Assembly: GCA_016928975.1 (NCBI GenBank)
Contig: JAFGJR010000055.1
Location: 1-49,849, forward strand
From: Sedimentisphaerales bacterium
Lineage (GTDB): Bacteria; Planctomycetota; Phycisphaerae; Sedimentisphaerales; SG8-4
Reading direction: 5' to 3'
Length of the DNA: 49,849 nt
Position 1 is the first letter of the stretch. Each line of letters opens with the position of its first letter. Under the pieces are notes generated by a model. It saw only the letters and a list, made by a program, of their open reading frames with translations, searched no databases and was not told the DNA's origin. Position numbers and translations under genes: made by a program. This document shows, in pieces, positions 38,347 through 47,415 of the stretch.

Positions 38347-39600
38347 CTATTTCACTGCGGCCACATCAACACACACGAGATCTCCAACGGCGTTCCTCGC
38401 GTGAATCCGCCCATTGGCCAGCACCGGCACGGTCCAGCACTTGCCCTCCAGAATCTGCGCGGACGCCAGCTCCTTATACCCGTCTGGCACAGCTTCGACG
38501 ATGGTCAGCCTGCCCGCGTCGCTGAGCACGATGAGCTTGCCGTCGGCCAGCATCAAGCTGCCCACGCCGACGTTTGGGCCCGACCATTTCACCTCGCCGG
38601 TCTGGAAATCCAGGCATGTGACCCCCTTGGCCTTGCCTGTATCGACGCCGTAGATGTAGCCTTTGCAGAGAACCGAACTGCTCAGCCAGGTTTGCAGGTT
38701 CTTATGGCGCCAGAGTTGGACGATCCCCCCAGGCTCGATCCGGAACAGCGCCGCGCCGGTCCCCAGGCCGGAGCAGACAAACAGCTTGTCCCCCGCGATG
38801 ATCGGGTCGGGGATATTCTCGTCGTGCATCGTCGTCCACGGCTGCTTCCAAAGGACCTGTCCGGTAGCTGCAACGACGCCGTACAGTTCTCTGTGCCCGA
38901 GGATCACGGCACAGCTTCTGCCCTCCTGCTCATACGGCACAGCGGAAGCATAGCCTGCCGGGCCCTTCTGGGCCCCCCAGGCCAGTCCGCCGTCCTGCTT
39001 TCGCAGAGCCGTACCGTAGGAACCGGCGTTGAGGACGATCAGGTCCCCCATGATCACCGGCGAGCCGGCCAATCCCCAGTTCGGCGGCTCGACCCCGTAG
39101 TCCTTCGTCAGGTGCTTCTGCCAGATGATCGCCCTGCTCTGGGCGTCCACGCAGAACACGTGCCCGTGCTTGCTCAACGTATAGACTCTGCCCGCTTCCA
39201 CTGTCGGCGTTGCGTTGGGACCGCCCTCATAGCTCTTGGGCAAGAGCGGCGATACATACGCGTGCTTCCAGACTTCCGCGCCGGTCGCGGCGTCCAGGCA
39301 CCGCAGGACATCCTGTTGCTCAGCCTCTTTGCTGTCCCCCTGCTTGCCGGTATTGCCAAAGGCATACACCCGGCCGCCACTGACGGCGACGGAGGCGAAA
39401 CCGGTCCCGATGGACCTTCGCCACAGAATCTTCACGCCGCCTTCCAACCGGTCCCAGTGCCAGCCTGTCTCGTCCGAGATGCCGTTATGATGGGGTCCCC
39501 GCCAGTTCGGCCAGTCGTTCGCGAGCCCAATGCCACTCCAGAACATCATCGTGCAAACGACACCCGCATAGACGACCGGTTGCAGCGATCTGCCCACCAT
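38347..39600 (-). CDS. Secreted PQQ-like (BamB-type) beta-propeller protein
   Basis: 417 residues with signal peptide (AGVVCTMMFWSGIGLA), then DWPNWRGPHHNG and repeated propeller blades (RCLDAATGAEVWKH, FCVDAQSRAIIWQK, GVVAATGQVLWKQ, TCLDFQTGEVKWSG). Same family and size as the next gene downstream but clearly diverged, so an old tandem duplication or recruitment. No enzyme motif. AAAGGG precedes the ATG. Divergent from the Tat FMN-reductase gene across 147 bp. Confidence 0.9.
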   Translation of the reverse strand: MVGRSLQPVVYAGVVCTMMFWSGIGLANDWPNWRGPHHNGISDETGWHWDRLEGGVKILWRRSIGTGFASVAVSGGRVYAFGNTGKQGDSKEAEQQDVLRCLDAATGAEVWKHAYVSPLLPKSYEGGPNATPTVEAGRVYTLSKHGHVFCVDAQSRAIIWQKHLTKDYGVEPPNWGLAGSPVIMGDLIVLNAGSYGTALRKQDGGLAWGAQKGPAGYASAVPYEQEGRSCAVILGHRELYGVVAATGQVLWKQPWTTMHDENIPDPIIAGDKLFVCSGLGTGAALFRIEPGGIVQLWRHKNLQTWLSSSVLCKGYIYGVDTGKAKGVTCLDFQTGEVKWSGPNVGVGSLMLADGKLIVLSDAGRLTIVEAVPDGYKELASAQILEGKCWTVPVLANGRIHARNAVGDLVCVDVAAVK

Positions 39601-39747
39601 TCAGCCCTTTCAAAACGGTTGGCGCTTTCATAGACTCATGCCTTCAGGCAGTACGTACCAGGCCCGTCGGCCTGTTCAAATCCATAGTAACCTTATATAC
39701 TTGTCCCGCCAACGACTGTTCGTGAATTTGTGAAGAGGAGACCGTCC

Positions 39748-40446
39748 ATGAAGAACGTCACGCGTCGTGATTTCGTCACCAGTTCAGTGGCCGCCGTGGC
39801 TGGACCGGCAGCCGCCTCAGACACAAGTTCGTCCGACGAGGAGGTGCGGATTGTCGCAATCTCGTGCAGTCCGCGAAAAGGCAAGAGCACGGCGTCAGCC
39901 CTCCAGGTGTGCCTCGATGCCGCCAGGGAGGTCAGTCCCAGGATCGAGACCGAGCTGATCGAGCTGGCCGGGCTGAAGATCAACGGCAACGTCGCGGCCG
40001 GCGTCCCGCTGGAGCCGGGCGAGCGCGATGACTTCCCCTCGCTGGTTCCGAAGTTGAAGGACGCGAAAGTCCGCGGTATCATCATCGGCACTCCGGTCTA
40101 CTTCGGCAACATGAGCTCGCTGTGCAAGGCCTTCCTGGACCGTTGTATTGTCCTGTATGAGCCAGACCATGCTTGGCATAATAAGGTGGCGGGGGTCGTT
40201 GTAGTGGGCGGCTCGCGCAACGGTGGACAGGAAGCGACCATTCAATCGGTGCAGATGTCCCTGTTTTGTCAGGAGATGATCCTCGTCGGCAACGGCAGGC
40301 CCAGCTCGCGTCTCGGCGGGACCGTCTGGAGCGGCGCAGAGGGCGGCGTGTTGAAGGATGAGTACGGTATGATGACGACCAGAACCCTTGGCCGTCGCAT
40401 GGCAGAAGTCGCTCTGCGAATGGCTATACCAAACCGCTCTGCTTAA
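39748..40446 (+). CDS. Tat-exported NADPH-dependent FMN-reductase-like flavoprotein
   Basis: 232 residues. A twin-arginine signal (NVTRRDFVTSSVAAVAG) precedes a flavodoxin-like fold: VRIVAISCSPRKGKSTASAL is the phosphate/FMN loop, and GIIIGTPVYFGNMSSLCKAFLDR is the conserved NADPH-dependent FMN reductase motif. VVVVGGSRNGGQE follows. It resembles iron-sulfur flavoproteins, but the compact Cys cluster of that group is not seen. Most relatives are cytoplasmic, so export with bound flavin is notable. GAGGAGA marks ATG 39748 over the in-frame GTG 39730. Its stop overlaps the stop of the FAD/Fe-S oxidoreductase by 4 bp, tail to tail. Confidence 0.88.
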   Translation: MKNVTRRDFVTSSVAAVAGPAAASDTSSSDEEVRIVAISCSPRKGKSTASALQVCLDAAREVSPRIETELIELAGLKINGNVAAGVPLEPGERDDFPSLVPKLKDAKVRGIIIGTPVYFGNMSSLCKAFLDRCIVLYEPDHAWHNKVAGVVVVGGSRNGGQEATIQSVQMSLFCQEMILVGNGRPSSRLGGTVWSGAEGGVLKDEYGMMTTRTLGRRMAEVALRMAIPNRSA

Positions 40447-42014
40447 GCGCCAGGCGCCTCTCTGAAGGCCAGCGCGCCGGTGGGACACGCCTGGACGCAT
40501 TCAGAGGCCGCAACTTGCAGGCCCTCGGCCAGCGACGCGTCAAATGGGACTGTCACGCGTACATCGAAGCCTCGGCCGACGAATGCCAATCCGAGCTTCT
40601 CCCGGAACGCGGAGGCAATCTCGATGCAGATGCCACAACGGATGCACTTGCCAGGCTCGTAAATGACGCTCGGATGCTCCACTCGCTGGACGAATAGCCG
40701 CCGCTGTGCTTTGTATCTCGACTGCTGGGCACCATAGACGTGTGCATATCGTCGCAAAAGGCAAGCATCCGCCTTGCGGCAATCACAGTGCAGGCAGCGG
40801 AGGGACTCGGCGACGGCCTCTTCTGCACTGAACCCGCCTGTGCAATCAGAGGGCTTTCGCCTCGCCTCCCTGCTGGCCGAACGCAGAAACAGCCCCATCT
40901 CCCCCTCCTGAAGCTTGCCCATCCGACTGTTGAATCCTCGTTCGATTCCGAGAACCTGCTCGCCGGTCAGGTACTGGCGGATCGATTCCGCCGCTTCCCT
41001 GCCGTCAGCGACCGCTCGTACGGCCAACCGGCGTTTCCGCACGGCGTCGCCGCCCGCGAAGATTCCAGGGATGCTCGTCATGTGGGTGCGGCCGTCCACT
41101 CTGATGCCTTCGGACGAGGCTTCCACTCCCAGGCTCTCCGCGTCGCTCGGTTTCAACTCGCCGGCCGCGATGAAGATGGCATCGAACTGCTTCCGGATTT
41201 CCCCCATTGTCACAGCGACGCCGACGCGCGTGGCGAACTGAAACGTCACGCCAAGCCGGGCCACCTGAGCGACCTCCGCGTTCAGTACGTCGCGAGAGAG
41301 ATTCGCCTCCGGCACGCCGTACCGGAGCATACCGCCGGGCTCTTCGTGATCGTCGAAGATCGTGCAATCGAAACCGTCCCGCTGTAGGTAGTATGCCGCC
41401 GCCAGGCCCGCCGGGCCGGCTCCGATGATGGCCACCCGCTTTCCCCGTGTCTGCGACAATGGCGGCATGTAAGGTTCACTCGATTGCAGGTCCGCATCCG
41501 CCACATAGCGTTTCAACAGGCAGATGGCGACTGCTTCATCGTGCTGCTTGCGCCGACAGGCCTTCTCACACGGCGCCGGACAGATTCGCCCCAGCACCGC
41601 CGGCAGGGCAATGTCCCGCTTGACAGTGGCGATAGCACCCTTCAGGTCTCCCGCTGCGATCTGACGGATCATCTGCGGGATATTCATGTGGGCCGGGCAA
41701 CCCATCTGGCACGGGCCGGCGCAATCGCCCACGTGGTCGCTCAGCAGCAATTCAATCGCGGCTTTTCTCGCATCCCGGACCTCCGGACAATCACTCTCGA
41801 CTCGCATCCCGTCCCGCGCAAGGGCGCCGCAGGCGGGCACAAGGCCGTTCGCGCCAGCCACCTTGACCACGCACACCATGCAGCTCGTCGTCGCGTCGTG
41901 GCCGTGCAGATGGCACATCGTCGGAATCGTGATCCCGAGTTTCTCCGCCGCTTCGAGGATCGTCGCCCCGTCGCTGACTTCCACTTCCCGACCGTCTATC
42001 GTGATCCTCGCCAT
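40443..42014 (-). CDS. Fe-S/FAD oxidoreductase (GltD-like) with N-terminal 2Fe-2S and truncated nucleotide region
   Basis: 523 residues. 1-90 is a plant/NuoG-type [2Fe-2S] domain (C34, C45, C48, C62). 95-165 is the GltD/DPD-type Fe-S helical domain (C98, C102, C106; C145, C149, C153). From ~193 an FAD Rossmann (VAIIGAGPAGLAAAYYL, then EEPGGMLRYGVPE) runs to the closing GIFAGGDAV at ~323. The whole FAD region is ~180 residues where GltD-type enzymes have ~330: the GGGNTAMD-type NAD(P)-binding lobe is absent. The C-terminus has CLHCDC (from C407) and a ferredoxin-like C457-x2-C460-x2-C463 with C510-P. It follows the NuoE-NuoF fusion by 2 bp with GGTGGA as ribosome site, so it probably draws or donates electrons through that partner. 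Confidence 0.88.
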   Translation of the reverse strand: MARITIDGREVEVSDGATILEAAEKLGITIPTMCHLHGHDATTSCMVCVVKVAGANGLVPACGALARDGMRVESDCPEVRDARKAAIELLLSDHVGDCAGPCQMGCPAHMNIPQMIRQIAAGDLKGAIATVKRDIALPAVLGRICPAPCEKACRRKQHDEAVAICLLKRYVADADLQSSEPYMPPLSQTRGKRVAIIGAGPAGLAAAYYLQRDGFDCTIFDDHEEPGGMLRYGVPEANLSRDVLNAEVAQVARLGVTFQFATRVGVAVTMGEIRKQFDAIFIAAGELKPSDAESLGVEASSEGIRVDGRTHMTSIPGIFAGGDAVRKRRLAVRAVADGREAAESIRQYLTGEQVLGIERGFNSRMGKLQEGEMGLFLRSASREARRKPSDCTGGFSAEEAVAESLRCLHCDCRKADACLLRRYAHVYGAQQSRYKAQRRLFVQRVEHPSVIYEPGKCIRCGICIEIASAFREKLGLAFVGRGFDVRVTVPFDASLAEGLQVAASECVQACPTGALAFREAPGA

Positions 42015-42016
42015 GG

Positions 42017-44368
42017 CTATTCCACCCGAACCGCATCGCAGGGACAGACGACCTTGCACGTCCCGCACCGGGTGCACTTCTCGTCCACGATCTCGTGCTT
42101 CTCGTAGGGCTTCATTTCGATGGCCTCCGCCGGGCAGTGCTGGGCACAGAGCGTGCAGCCGATGCAGTTGTCGGTGATCGTGTACTTTATGAGTGCCTTA
42201 CACTTGTGTGCGGGACAGCGTCCCTGAACGTGCGCCTCATACTCGTCGCGGAAGTAGCGCATCGTCGAAAGGACCGGGTTCGGGGCCGTCTTGCCAAGGC
42301 CGCAGAGGCTGCCCTGCTTGATGATTCCGGCCAGATGTTCCAGCTCCTCCAGGTCCGCCCGCTCGCCTTTGCCGCCGCACAGCCGGTCGAGAATGTCCAG
42401 CATCCGGCGAGTCCCCACGCGGCAGAACGTGCACTTGCCGCACGATTGGTTCTGCGTAAACTGGAGGAAATACCTCGCAATATCGACCATGCAGTCCGTC
42501 TCGTCCAGCACGACCAGGCCGCCCGAGCCCATCATCGCCCCCGCCTCCGTCAGGGTTTCGTAGTCCACGGACAGGTTGTCCCTGGTTGCCGGGATGCACC
42601 CGCCGGAGGGTCCGCCCACCTGCACGGCCTTGAACTTCAGCCCGCCGGCGATGCCCCCACCGATCTCCTCGACGATCTGGCCGATCGAGATCCCCATAGG
42701 CACCTCGATCAGGCCGCCTCTCGCCACCTTGCCCGCCAGGGCAAAGACCTTGGTGCCCCGGCTCGTGCCGGTCCCGATGTGCGCGAACGCCTCCGCCCCG
42801 TTGCGGAGGATCCAGGGCACAGCAGCGTACGTCTCGACGTTGTTGATCAGCGTCGGACGCCCCCAGAGGCCCTTCTGCGCGGGGAATGGCGGCCGCAGCC
42901 TCGGCATGCCGCGACGGCCCTCGATGCTCGCCATCAACGCCGTCTCCTCGCCGCACACGAACGCGCCCGCTCCCGCCACGATCCGCAAGTCAAGCGAGAA
43001 GTCCGTGCCAAGGATGCTGTCGCCGAGGAACCCACGCTGTCGGCACTTCTCCAGAGCCTCTGTGACCCGCTTGATCGCCAGGGGGTACTCCGCCCGGATA
43101 TAGAGGTAGCCCTCATGGGCGCCGACACACCGGGCCGCGACGATCATGCCCTCCAGAATCCGGTAGGGGTATGATTCCATCAGCATGCGATCCATGAACG
43201 CGCCGGGGTCGCCCTCGTCGCCGTTGCACACAACGTGCTTTGTCTCGCCCTCGGCGCTGCGAACGGCGGACCACTTGAGGTGCGTCGGAAAGCCTGCGCC
43301 GCCGCGGCCTCGAAGCCCACTGGCTTCGATCTGCGCGATCACGGCTGTGGGATCGAGCTCTTTGAGCGCCTTCTCCAGAGCCTTGAAGCCGTCATTGCGC
43401 AGATACTCGTCGATGTCCGTCGGGTCGATATGGCCGCAGTGTTCCGTAGAAATGTGGATCTGCCGGCCGAGGAAATCCGACACAGCGCGGTCGCGGACAC
43501 TGATGGAATATCGCGTGACCGGCTGGGAGTCCTCATCGGTCAGCAGGCGGTCCAGCGCCCTGGATATCGTATTCGACAGTCTCCGGTGCGGCCCCCTCAC
43601 CCCGAAGTGCCGCTGCACGATGGACGCCGCATCCTCCGGCTGCACACGGGCATAGAGAAACGATGTCCCGTCTGGCTGGACGATCTCCAGCAGTGGCGTC
43701 TGGTGACACATGCCGACGCAGCCGACCCGCTTCACGGGCACTCTTGCCCCGGCGCGTGACAAGGCATCTTCCAGAGCTCCATGCAGCCTGCCGCTGCCAC
43801 GTGCGACGCAGCAGGAACCCAGTCCGATACGAATCTCTCCCGTCGCGCCGGGCTTCACTCGCCGTCGACGATGCGATCGTTCGGTCGCGCGCGCATGCTC
43901 CAGCCGCAGAAAGTCGTTGATCACCTTCGAGACGGTCTCGCGCGTCAGATGACCGTACGTCACTTCGTCGATTTGCACTGCCGGCGCCAACGTGCAGCAG
44001 CCCAGGCAGGCAATCCGCTCGACGGTAAAGAGCCGCTGTGCGTCCGTGTCGTCGCCGTCGGGGATTCGCAGGTATCGACGGAACTCGTCGTACACCTGCT
44101 CGGCGCCTTTGACGTGACAGGCAGTGCCCACGCAGATGTGGATGATATGACGACCCGCCGGACGATGGCGGAACTGATCGTAGAAAGTCGAGACACCCGT
44201 GATAGCCGCCGGACCGATCTCGGTCAGCTCGCACACACGCTCAAGGGCCTCCCTCGGCAGATAGCCGTAATGTCCCTGGATCGCCTGAAGGATCTCCAGC
44301 ACCTTCTCCTTGCCGGCGCCGACCTTCGCGACCACCTCATCGACAAATGTCAGATCTACCTGTTCCAT
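42017..44368 (-). CDS. Fused NuoE-NuoF NADH-oxidising subunit (HndA/HydB-like)
   Basis: 783 residues. ~1-160 NuoE with [2Fe-2S] ligands C79, C84, C121, C125. ~180-255 is a second thioredoxin-like [2Fe-2S] domain (C187, C217, C221 area), as in HydB/HndC. ~320-700 is NuoF with the FMN/NADH site (ASGLRGRGGAGFPTHLKW, CNGDEGDPGAFMDR), SLBB and a [4Fe-4S] site (SCGKCTFCRVGTRRMLD). ~725-783 holds two [4Fe-4S] motifs (CIGCTLCAQHCP, CTRCGTCKVVCP). This is the diaphorase core of complex I and of electron-bifurcating hydrogenases and formate dehydrogenases, but no other complex I or hydrogenase gene is here. Start uncertain: ATG 44368 by NuoE homology, GTG 44380 also possible; neither has a strong ribosome site. 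Its N-terminus lies just after the membrane propeller gene. Confidence 0.93.
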   Translation of the reverse strand: MEQVDLTFVDEVVAKVGAGKEKVLEILQAIQGHYGYLPREALERVCELTEIGPAAITGVSTFYDQFRHRPAGRHIIHICVGTACHVKGAEQVYDEFRRYLRIPDGDDTDAQRLFTVERIACLGCCTLAPAVQIDEVTYGHLTRETVSKVINDFLRLEHARATERSHRRRRVKPGATGEIRIGLGSCCVARGSGRLHGALEDALSRAGARVPVKRVGCVGMCHQTPLLEIVQPDGTSFLYARVQPEDAASIVQRHFGVRGPHRRLSNTISRALDRLLTDEDSQPVTRYSISVRDRAVSDFLGRQIHISTEHCGHIDPTDIDEYLRNDGFKALEKALKELDPTAVIAQIEASGLRGRGGAGFPTHLKWSAVRSAEGETKHVVCNGDEGDPGAFMDRMLMESYPYRILEGMIVAARCVGAHEGYLYIRAEYPLAIKRVTEALEKCRQRGFLGDSILGTDFSLDLRIVAGAGAFVCGEETALMASIEGRRGMPRLRPPFPAQKGLWGRPTLINNVETYAAVPWILRNGAEAFAHIGTGTSRGTKVFALAGKVARGGLIEVPMGISIGQIVEEIGGGIAGGLKFKAVQVGGPSGGCIPATRDNLSVDYETLTEAGAMMGSGGLVVLDETDCMVDIARYFLQFTQNQSCGKCTFCRVGTRRMLDILDRLCGGKGERADLEELEHLAGIIKQGSLCGLGKTAPNPVLSTMRYFRDEYEAHVQGRCPAHKCKALIKYTITDNCIGCTLCAQHCPAEAIEMKPYEKHEIVDEKCTRCGTCKVVCPCDAVRVE

Positions 44369-44386
44369 AGAACGCAACACAACGAC

Positions 44387-46114
44387 TCACGGCGTTTTGC
44401 CGATGTAATAGAGGTTTTCCGCTCCCCGCAGACAAATCCGGCCATCTGCGAACGCCGGCGAGGCAAAACACTCCTCGCCCAGCTCACACCTGGCGATCTC
44501 CTTGAACTCGGGCCCGGTCTGGGCGATGTGCATGATCCCCTTCATGTCGAGCAGGTAGAGCTTGTCGCCCACGATGCCGGGGGAGGCGCGGCACTCTTCT
44601 CGCACGTCCGCCTCATACGCCTTCTTGCCGTCCTCCAGACCGGTACAGAGAAGCAGCCCGCCGCTTTCGAGGGTGTACACGTACTTTCCGTCGCTGACAG
44701 GCGAGCAGATGTCCGGGCCACTGTCCTCCATGTGCCAGACGACGTGCGTCTTGGTGACATTGCCCTGGCCCGTCGGCCGCACGGCCACCGCCTGGGCATA
44801 CGGCTCAATGACAATGATCAGGCCACCGGCATAGATCGGGGATGGGGCCGCGTCGCCACCGACGCACTCCGCTCGCCACAGCTCGGCGCCGTTGGCCGGG
44901 TTGTAGGAGATGACGAACGGCTTGGCCACGGTAATCAGTTGCGGCTTGCCCGCGACGTCAATCACGATCGGCGTCGTCCAGGAGTTCGGCGTCTCCCGCC
45001 TGGCCTGCCAGGCGACCTTGCCCGACTGTCCGTCCAACGCGATGAAACGGGATTTGCCTTCGCTACCGTCCCCCTGATCGAACTGAATGAGAACAAGTTT
45101 CTCGTAGGTCTCCAGCGAGGACGCGTAACCGTAGGAGTTGTCCGGCAGCCCCAGGTTCCTGTGCCAGAGCCGTCTGCCCTGGAAGTCGAACCCGGCGACG
45201 TCGCCCGTGGGAAAAACCGCATACACGCGGCGCCCGTCGGTCGCCACGGTGGAAGGCGCGTAACCGGTGTCCTCCATGACGTTCAATTCCTTGTCCTTCG
45301 GCAGCGGTGCCGTGGGTACATCGCCGGACCAGAGAAGCTGCCCGTTGGCGGCATCGAAGCAGTACACCTCCCGAGTGTTCGGATCGGCGCCGGCGAGGAA
45401 GATCCGGTCCTTCCAGACTACCGGTGAGTTACGTCCAGGTAGTGGCACCTTCGATTTCCACAAGACTCCCTCGCCCGTCTTGCCATTCCATTGGCCGGGG
45501 ATGTTGGCGTACGCACTTATGCCGGCGCCACCCGGACCACGGAAGCGAGGCCACTGCTGGCGCATCTCCTCCGCGGAGGCGAAGGCGGGTCCCGCGTCCT
45601 CCGCCTGTGCGAACCGCACCCAGCCGGTCAGGGCAACGAGCAGCCCACCGACAACCAGAACAGTCACTCCCCCGAGCACGGCCAGCCGGGCACGCTTTGC
45701 TTCCTTCCTCTGCATTTCTCCCGCATCCGGCAGGTGCTGCGGCCGCGGCAATTGCCTCTTCATCTTGCTCGCCAAGGCGCCTGCCACAACCAGAATCACC
45801 ACGCTGCCCAGAAGCATGTGGATCGCCTTATGAGCGAAATCCAGTCGCCAGATCCTGTCGCGACGGATCTTGAGGTCCAGTTGGCGAACTTGCGATACGA
45901 GCTGCTGGCTCGCCGGCTCTTTCTGAACCCGCAGCTTCATGGCGGCCAGTTTGTTCTCTCGCCACGGCCCGATGACGGCGCTACCGATGAGAGTGGCCAC
46001 GAGCAACGAGGTGAAGACGGCCGAACAGACGCCTCCCGCAACAGCCGTGTTCCTCGCAGTTCGGTACCACACGTTGTCGTCATGCACGCGAGCCTGTTCC
46101 GTTGCCTGCGTCAT
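44387..46114 (-). CDS. Membrane-anchored PQQ-like beta-propeller protein (three TMs)
   Basis: 575 residues. Three predicted TMs (24-48, 95-116, 144-164) precede a BamB-like propeller starting at QQWPRFRGPGGAGIS. With a cytoplasmic N-terminus the propeller lies outside the membrane. TM2 carries two His (FAHKAIHMLL) that could ligand a heme or quinone, though that is speculative. Blades such as CFDAANGQLLW and ALDGQSGKVAWQ are standard. The frame opens at 46192, but ATG 46114 is 2 bp after the stop of the NapH-like gene with GGCGGGGTGA before it. Its position between a membrane Fe-S protein and NuoEF makes it a candidate structural or redox partner. Confidence 0.87.
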   Translation of the reverse strand: MTQATEQARVHDDNVWYRTARNTAVAGGVCSAVFTSLLVATLIGSAVIGPWRENKLAAMKLRVQKEPASQQLVSQVRQLDLKIRRDRIWRLDFAHKAIHMLLGSVVILVVAGALASKMKRQLPRPQHLPDAGEMQRKEAKRARLAVLGGVTVLVVGGLLVALTGWVRFAQAEDAGPAFASAEEMRQQWPRFRGPGGAGISAYANIPGQWNGKTGEGVLWKSKVPLPGRNSPVVWKDRIFLAGADPNTREVYCFDAANGQLLWSGDVPTAPLPKDKELNVMEDTGYAPSTVATDGRRVYAVFPTGDVAGFDFQGRRLWHRNLGLPDNSYGYASSLETYEKLVLIQFDQGDGSEGKSRFIALDGQSGKVAWQARRETPNSWTTPIVIDVAGKPQLITVAKPFVISYNPANGAELWRAECVGGDAAPSPIYAGGLIIVIEPYAQAVAVRPTGQGNVTKTHVVWHMEDSGPDICSPVSDGKYVYTLESGGLLLCTGLEDGKKAYEADVREECRASPGIVGDKLYLLDMKGIMHIAQTGPEFKEIARCELGEECFASPAFADGRICLRGAENLYYIGKTP

Positions 46115-46116
46115 CG

Positions 46117-47415
46117 TCACCCCGCCACTGTCTCTGTCTTGTTCTTCCATCGCTGGCGCTGCTTGGGACAATACTGGTAGCATCGCCCACACGCGAAGCA
46201 GCCTGCCCGGTCCGCCTCATACTCGCTACGCCCGCGTCGGACGGACAGAGCCACAAGCTTGCCGCCGGCGACGAGCCCGAGGAATCCGCCGAGCAGTGCG
46301 CCGCCGATGGCAAATCGCCCACGAATCGCGGTGGCCTCCTCGTAAAGCTCCTCGTTGGTCCGCCCCGTCGCCCGGAATGCGGTACTGGCATCAGTCGTGC
46401 CCTCGACCTTCCCGGTCTCCTCCAGGTAGACCCGCTCTGCGGTCCGCACTCTCGGATGCACGCGAGCGAGCCGTTCTTTCAAGGCGTACCCGCCCCAACC
46501 CCCGGCGACCACCAGGACCGGCAACAACACCAGGAACAACGCGAGCCGTCGCTTGGCGATCCTGTACTCGCCCCGGGGCCAGTCACCGGTCGGCTCGCGG
46601 ATGGCTCCGAAGGGACACGCATCTTCACACAGTCGGCACTTGATGCACTCGTCCGGCGTGATAGTCACCCGCCATTTGGACAGGCGCGATGCATGGCGGA
46701 GCAGAACGCCGTAGGGGCAGAGGAACCGGCAGTATGGCCGCCCGATGAACAGCCCGATCACCAGCAAGGATGCGCCGATGGCGAGAATATTCCAGTTGCC
46801 ACTGAGCCGGAAGAAACCGACAAACGGGTCATACCGGCAGATGACAAAGCTGTTGCCGATGGCCGCGAAGAGGATCGCCGCACCGAGATAAGTATACGCC
46901 ATCAGCCGCAGCCCGCTCTCCAACCAGCGAGGCACCGCCACCGGGTGGATGAGCACAGCGTCCTGGATCGCTCCCAACGGGCACACGGCCCCGCAGAAAA
47001 CTCGCCCGAAGAAGAGCGTGAAGATCAACGGGAGGACGAAGAAGATGCCGGCCGTGATTGGGATGGCGTAGCTGCTGTCGGCAATCGTGAGCGTCAGGTT
47101 CTGAACGGCCCCGATGGGACAGATGCACCCATCCCGCCAGAAGCCGAAATACAGGAGCGAGAAGAGCATCAGGACATAGACGGCGCGACGGCTGCGCTTC
47201 TTGAGAATCAGGTACGTCGCCAGCAGAAGCGCTCCGAGGAGGACAGCCGCGTCGAGGTACTCCCGCATCACGGGCTGAGCCGGCGGCGAGGTCGTGGGCG
47301 GAAGCTGGTAGCCGCTCTCGAATTCGGGCGGCGGAAAACGGATCTCGCCCAGCGCATTCAGGGACGGGATCAGCAGGACAGTCACGAAGGTTATGATACG
47401 GGCCCAGCGCGTCAT
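46117..47415 (-). CDS. NapH/NosR-like membrane polyferredoxin
   Basis: 432 residues with about eight hydrophobic segments. After the first, a periplasmic stretch reads RFPPPEFESGYQLPPTTSP, a phrase I know from planctomycete proteins of this type. Three CxxxCP-type membrane motifs follow (C97-I-C99-P, C141-GAV-C145-P, C229-RFL-C233-P), as in NosR, NapH and CcoG. Two [4Fe-4S] motifs are at C257/260/263/267 and C406/409/412/416. Family members move electrons across the membrane between quinol or flavin and periplasmic or cytoplasmic partners. The ATG overlaps the stop of the Tat polyferredoxin by 4 bp (ATGA), and a downstream TGA lies 2 bp from the membrane propeller ATG. Confidence 0.9.
   Translation of the reverse strand: MTRWARIITFVTVLLIPSLNALGEIRFPPPEFESGYQLPPTTSPPAQPVMREYLDAAVLLGALLLATYLILKKRSRRAVYVLMLFSLLYFGFWRDGCICPIGAVQNLTLTIADSSYAIPITAGIFFVLPLIFTLFFGRVFCGAVCPLGAIQDAVLIHPVAVPRWLESGLRLMAYTYLGAAILFAAIGNSFVICRYDPFVGFFRLSGNWNILAIGASLLVIGLFIGRPYCRFLCPYGVLLRHASRLSKWRVTITPDECIKCRLCEDACPFGAIREPTGDWPRGEYRIAKRRLALFLVLLPVLVVAGGWGGYALKERLARVHPRVRTAERVYLEETGKVEGTTDASTAFRATGRTNEELYEEATAIRGRFAIGGALLGGFLGLVAGGKLVALSVRRGRSEYEADRAGCFACGRCYQYCPKQRQRWKNKTETVAG

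Noticed and set aside
36969..39600. PQQ-dependent dehydrogenases (true quinoproteins)
   Set aside because: Only BamB-like blades are present; quinone-ligand and catalytic motifs of methanol/ethanol dehydrogenases are missing.
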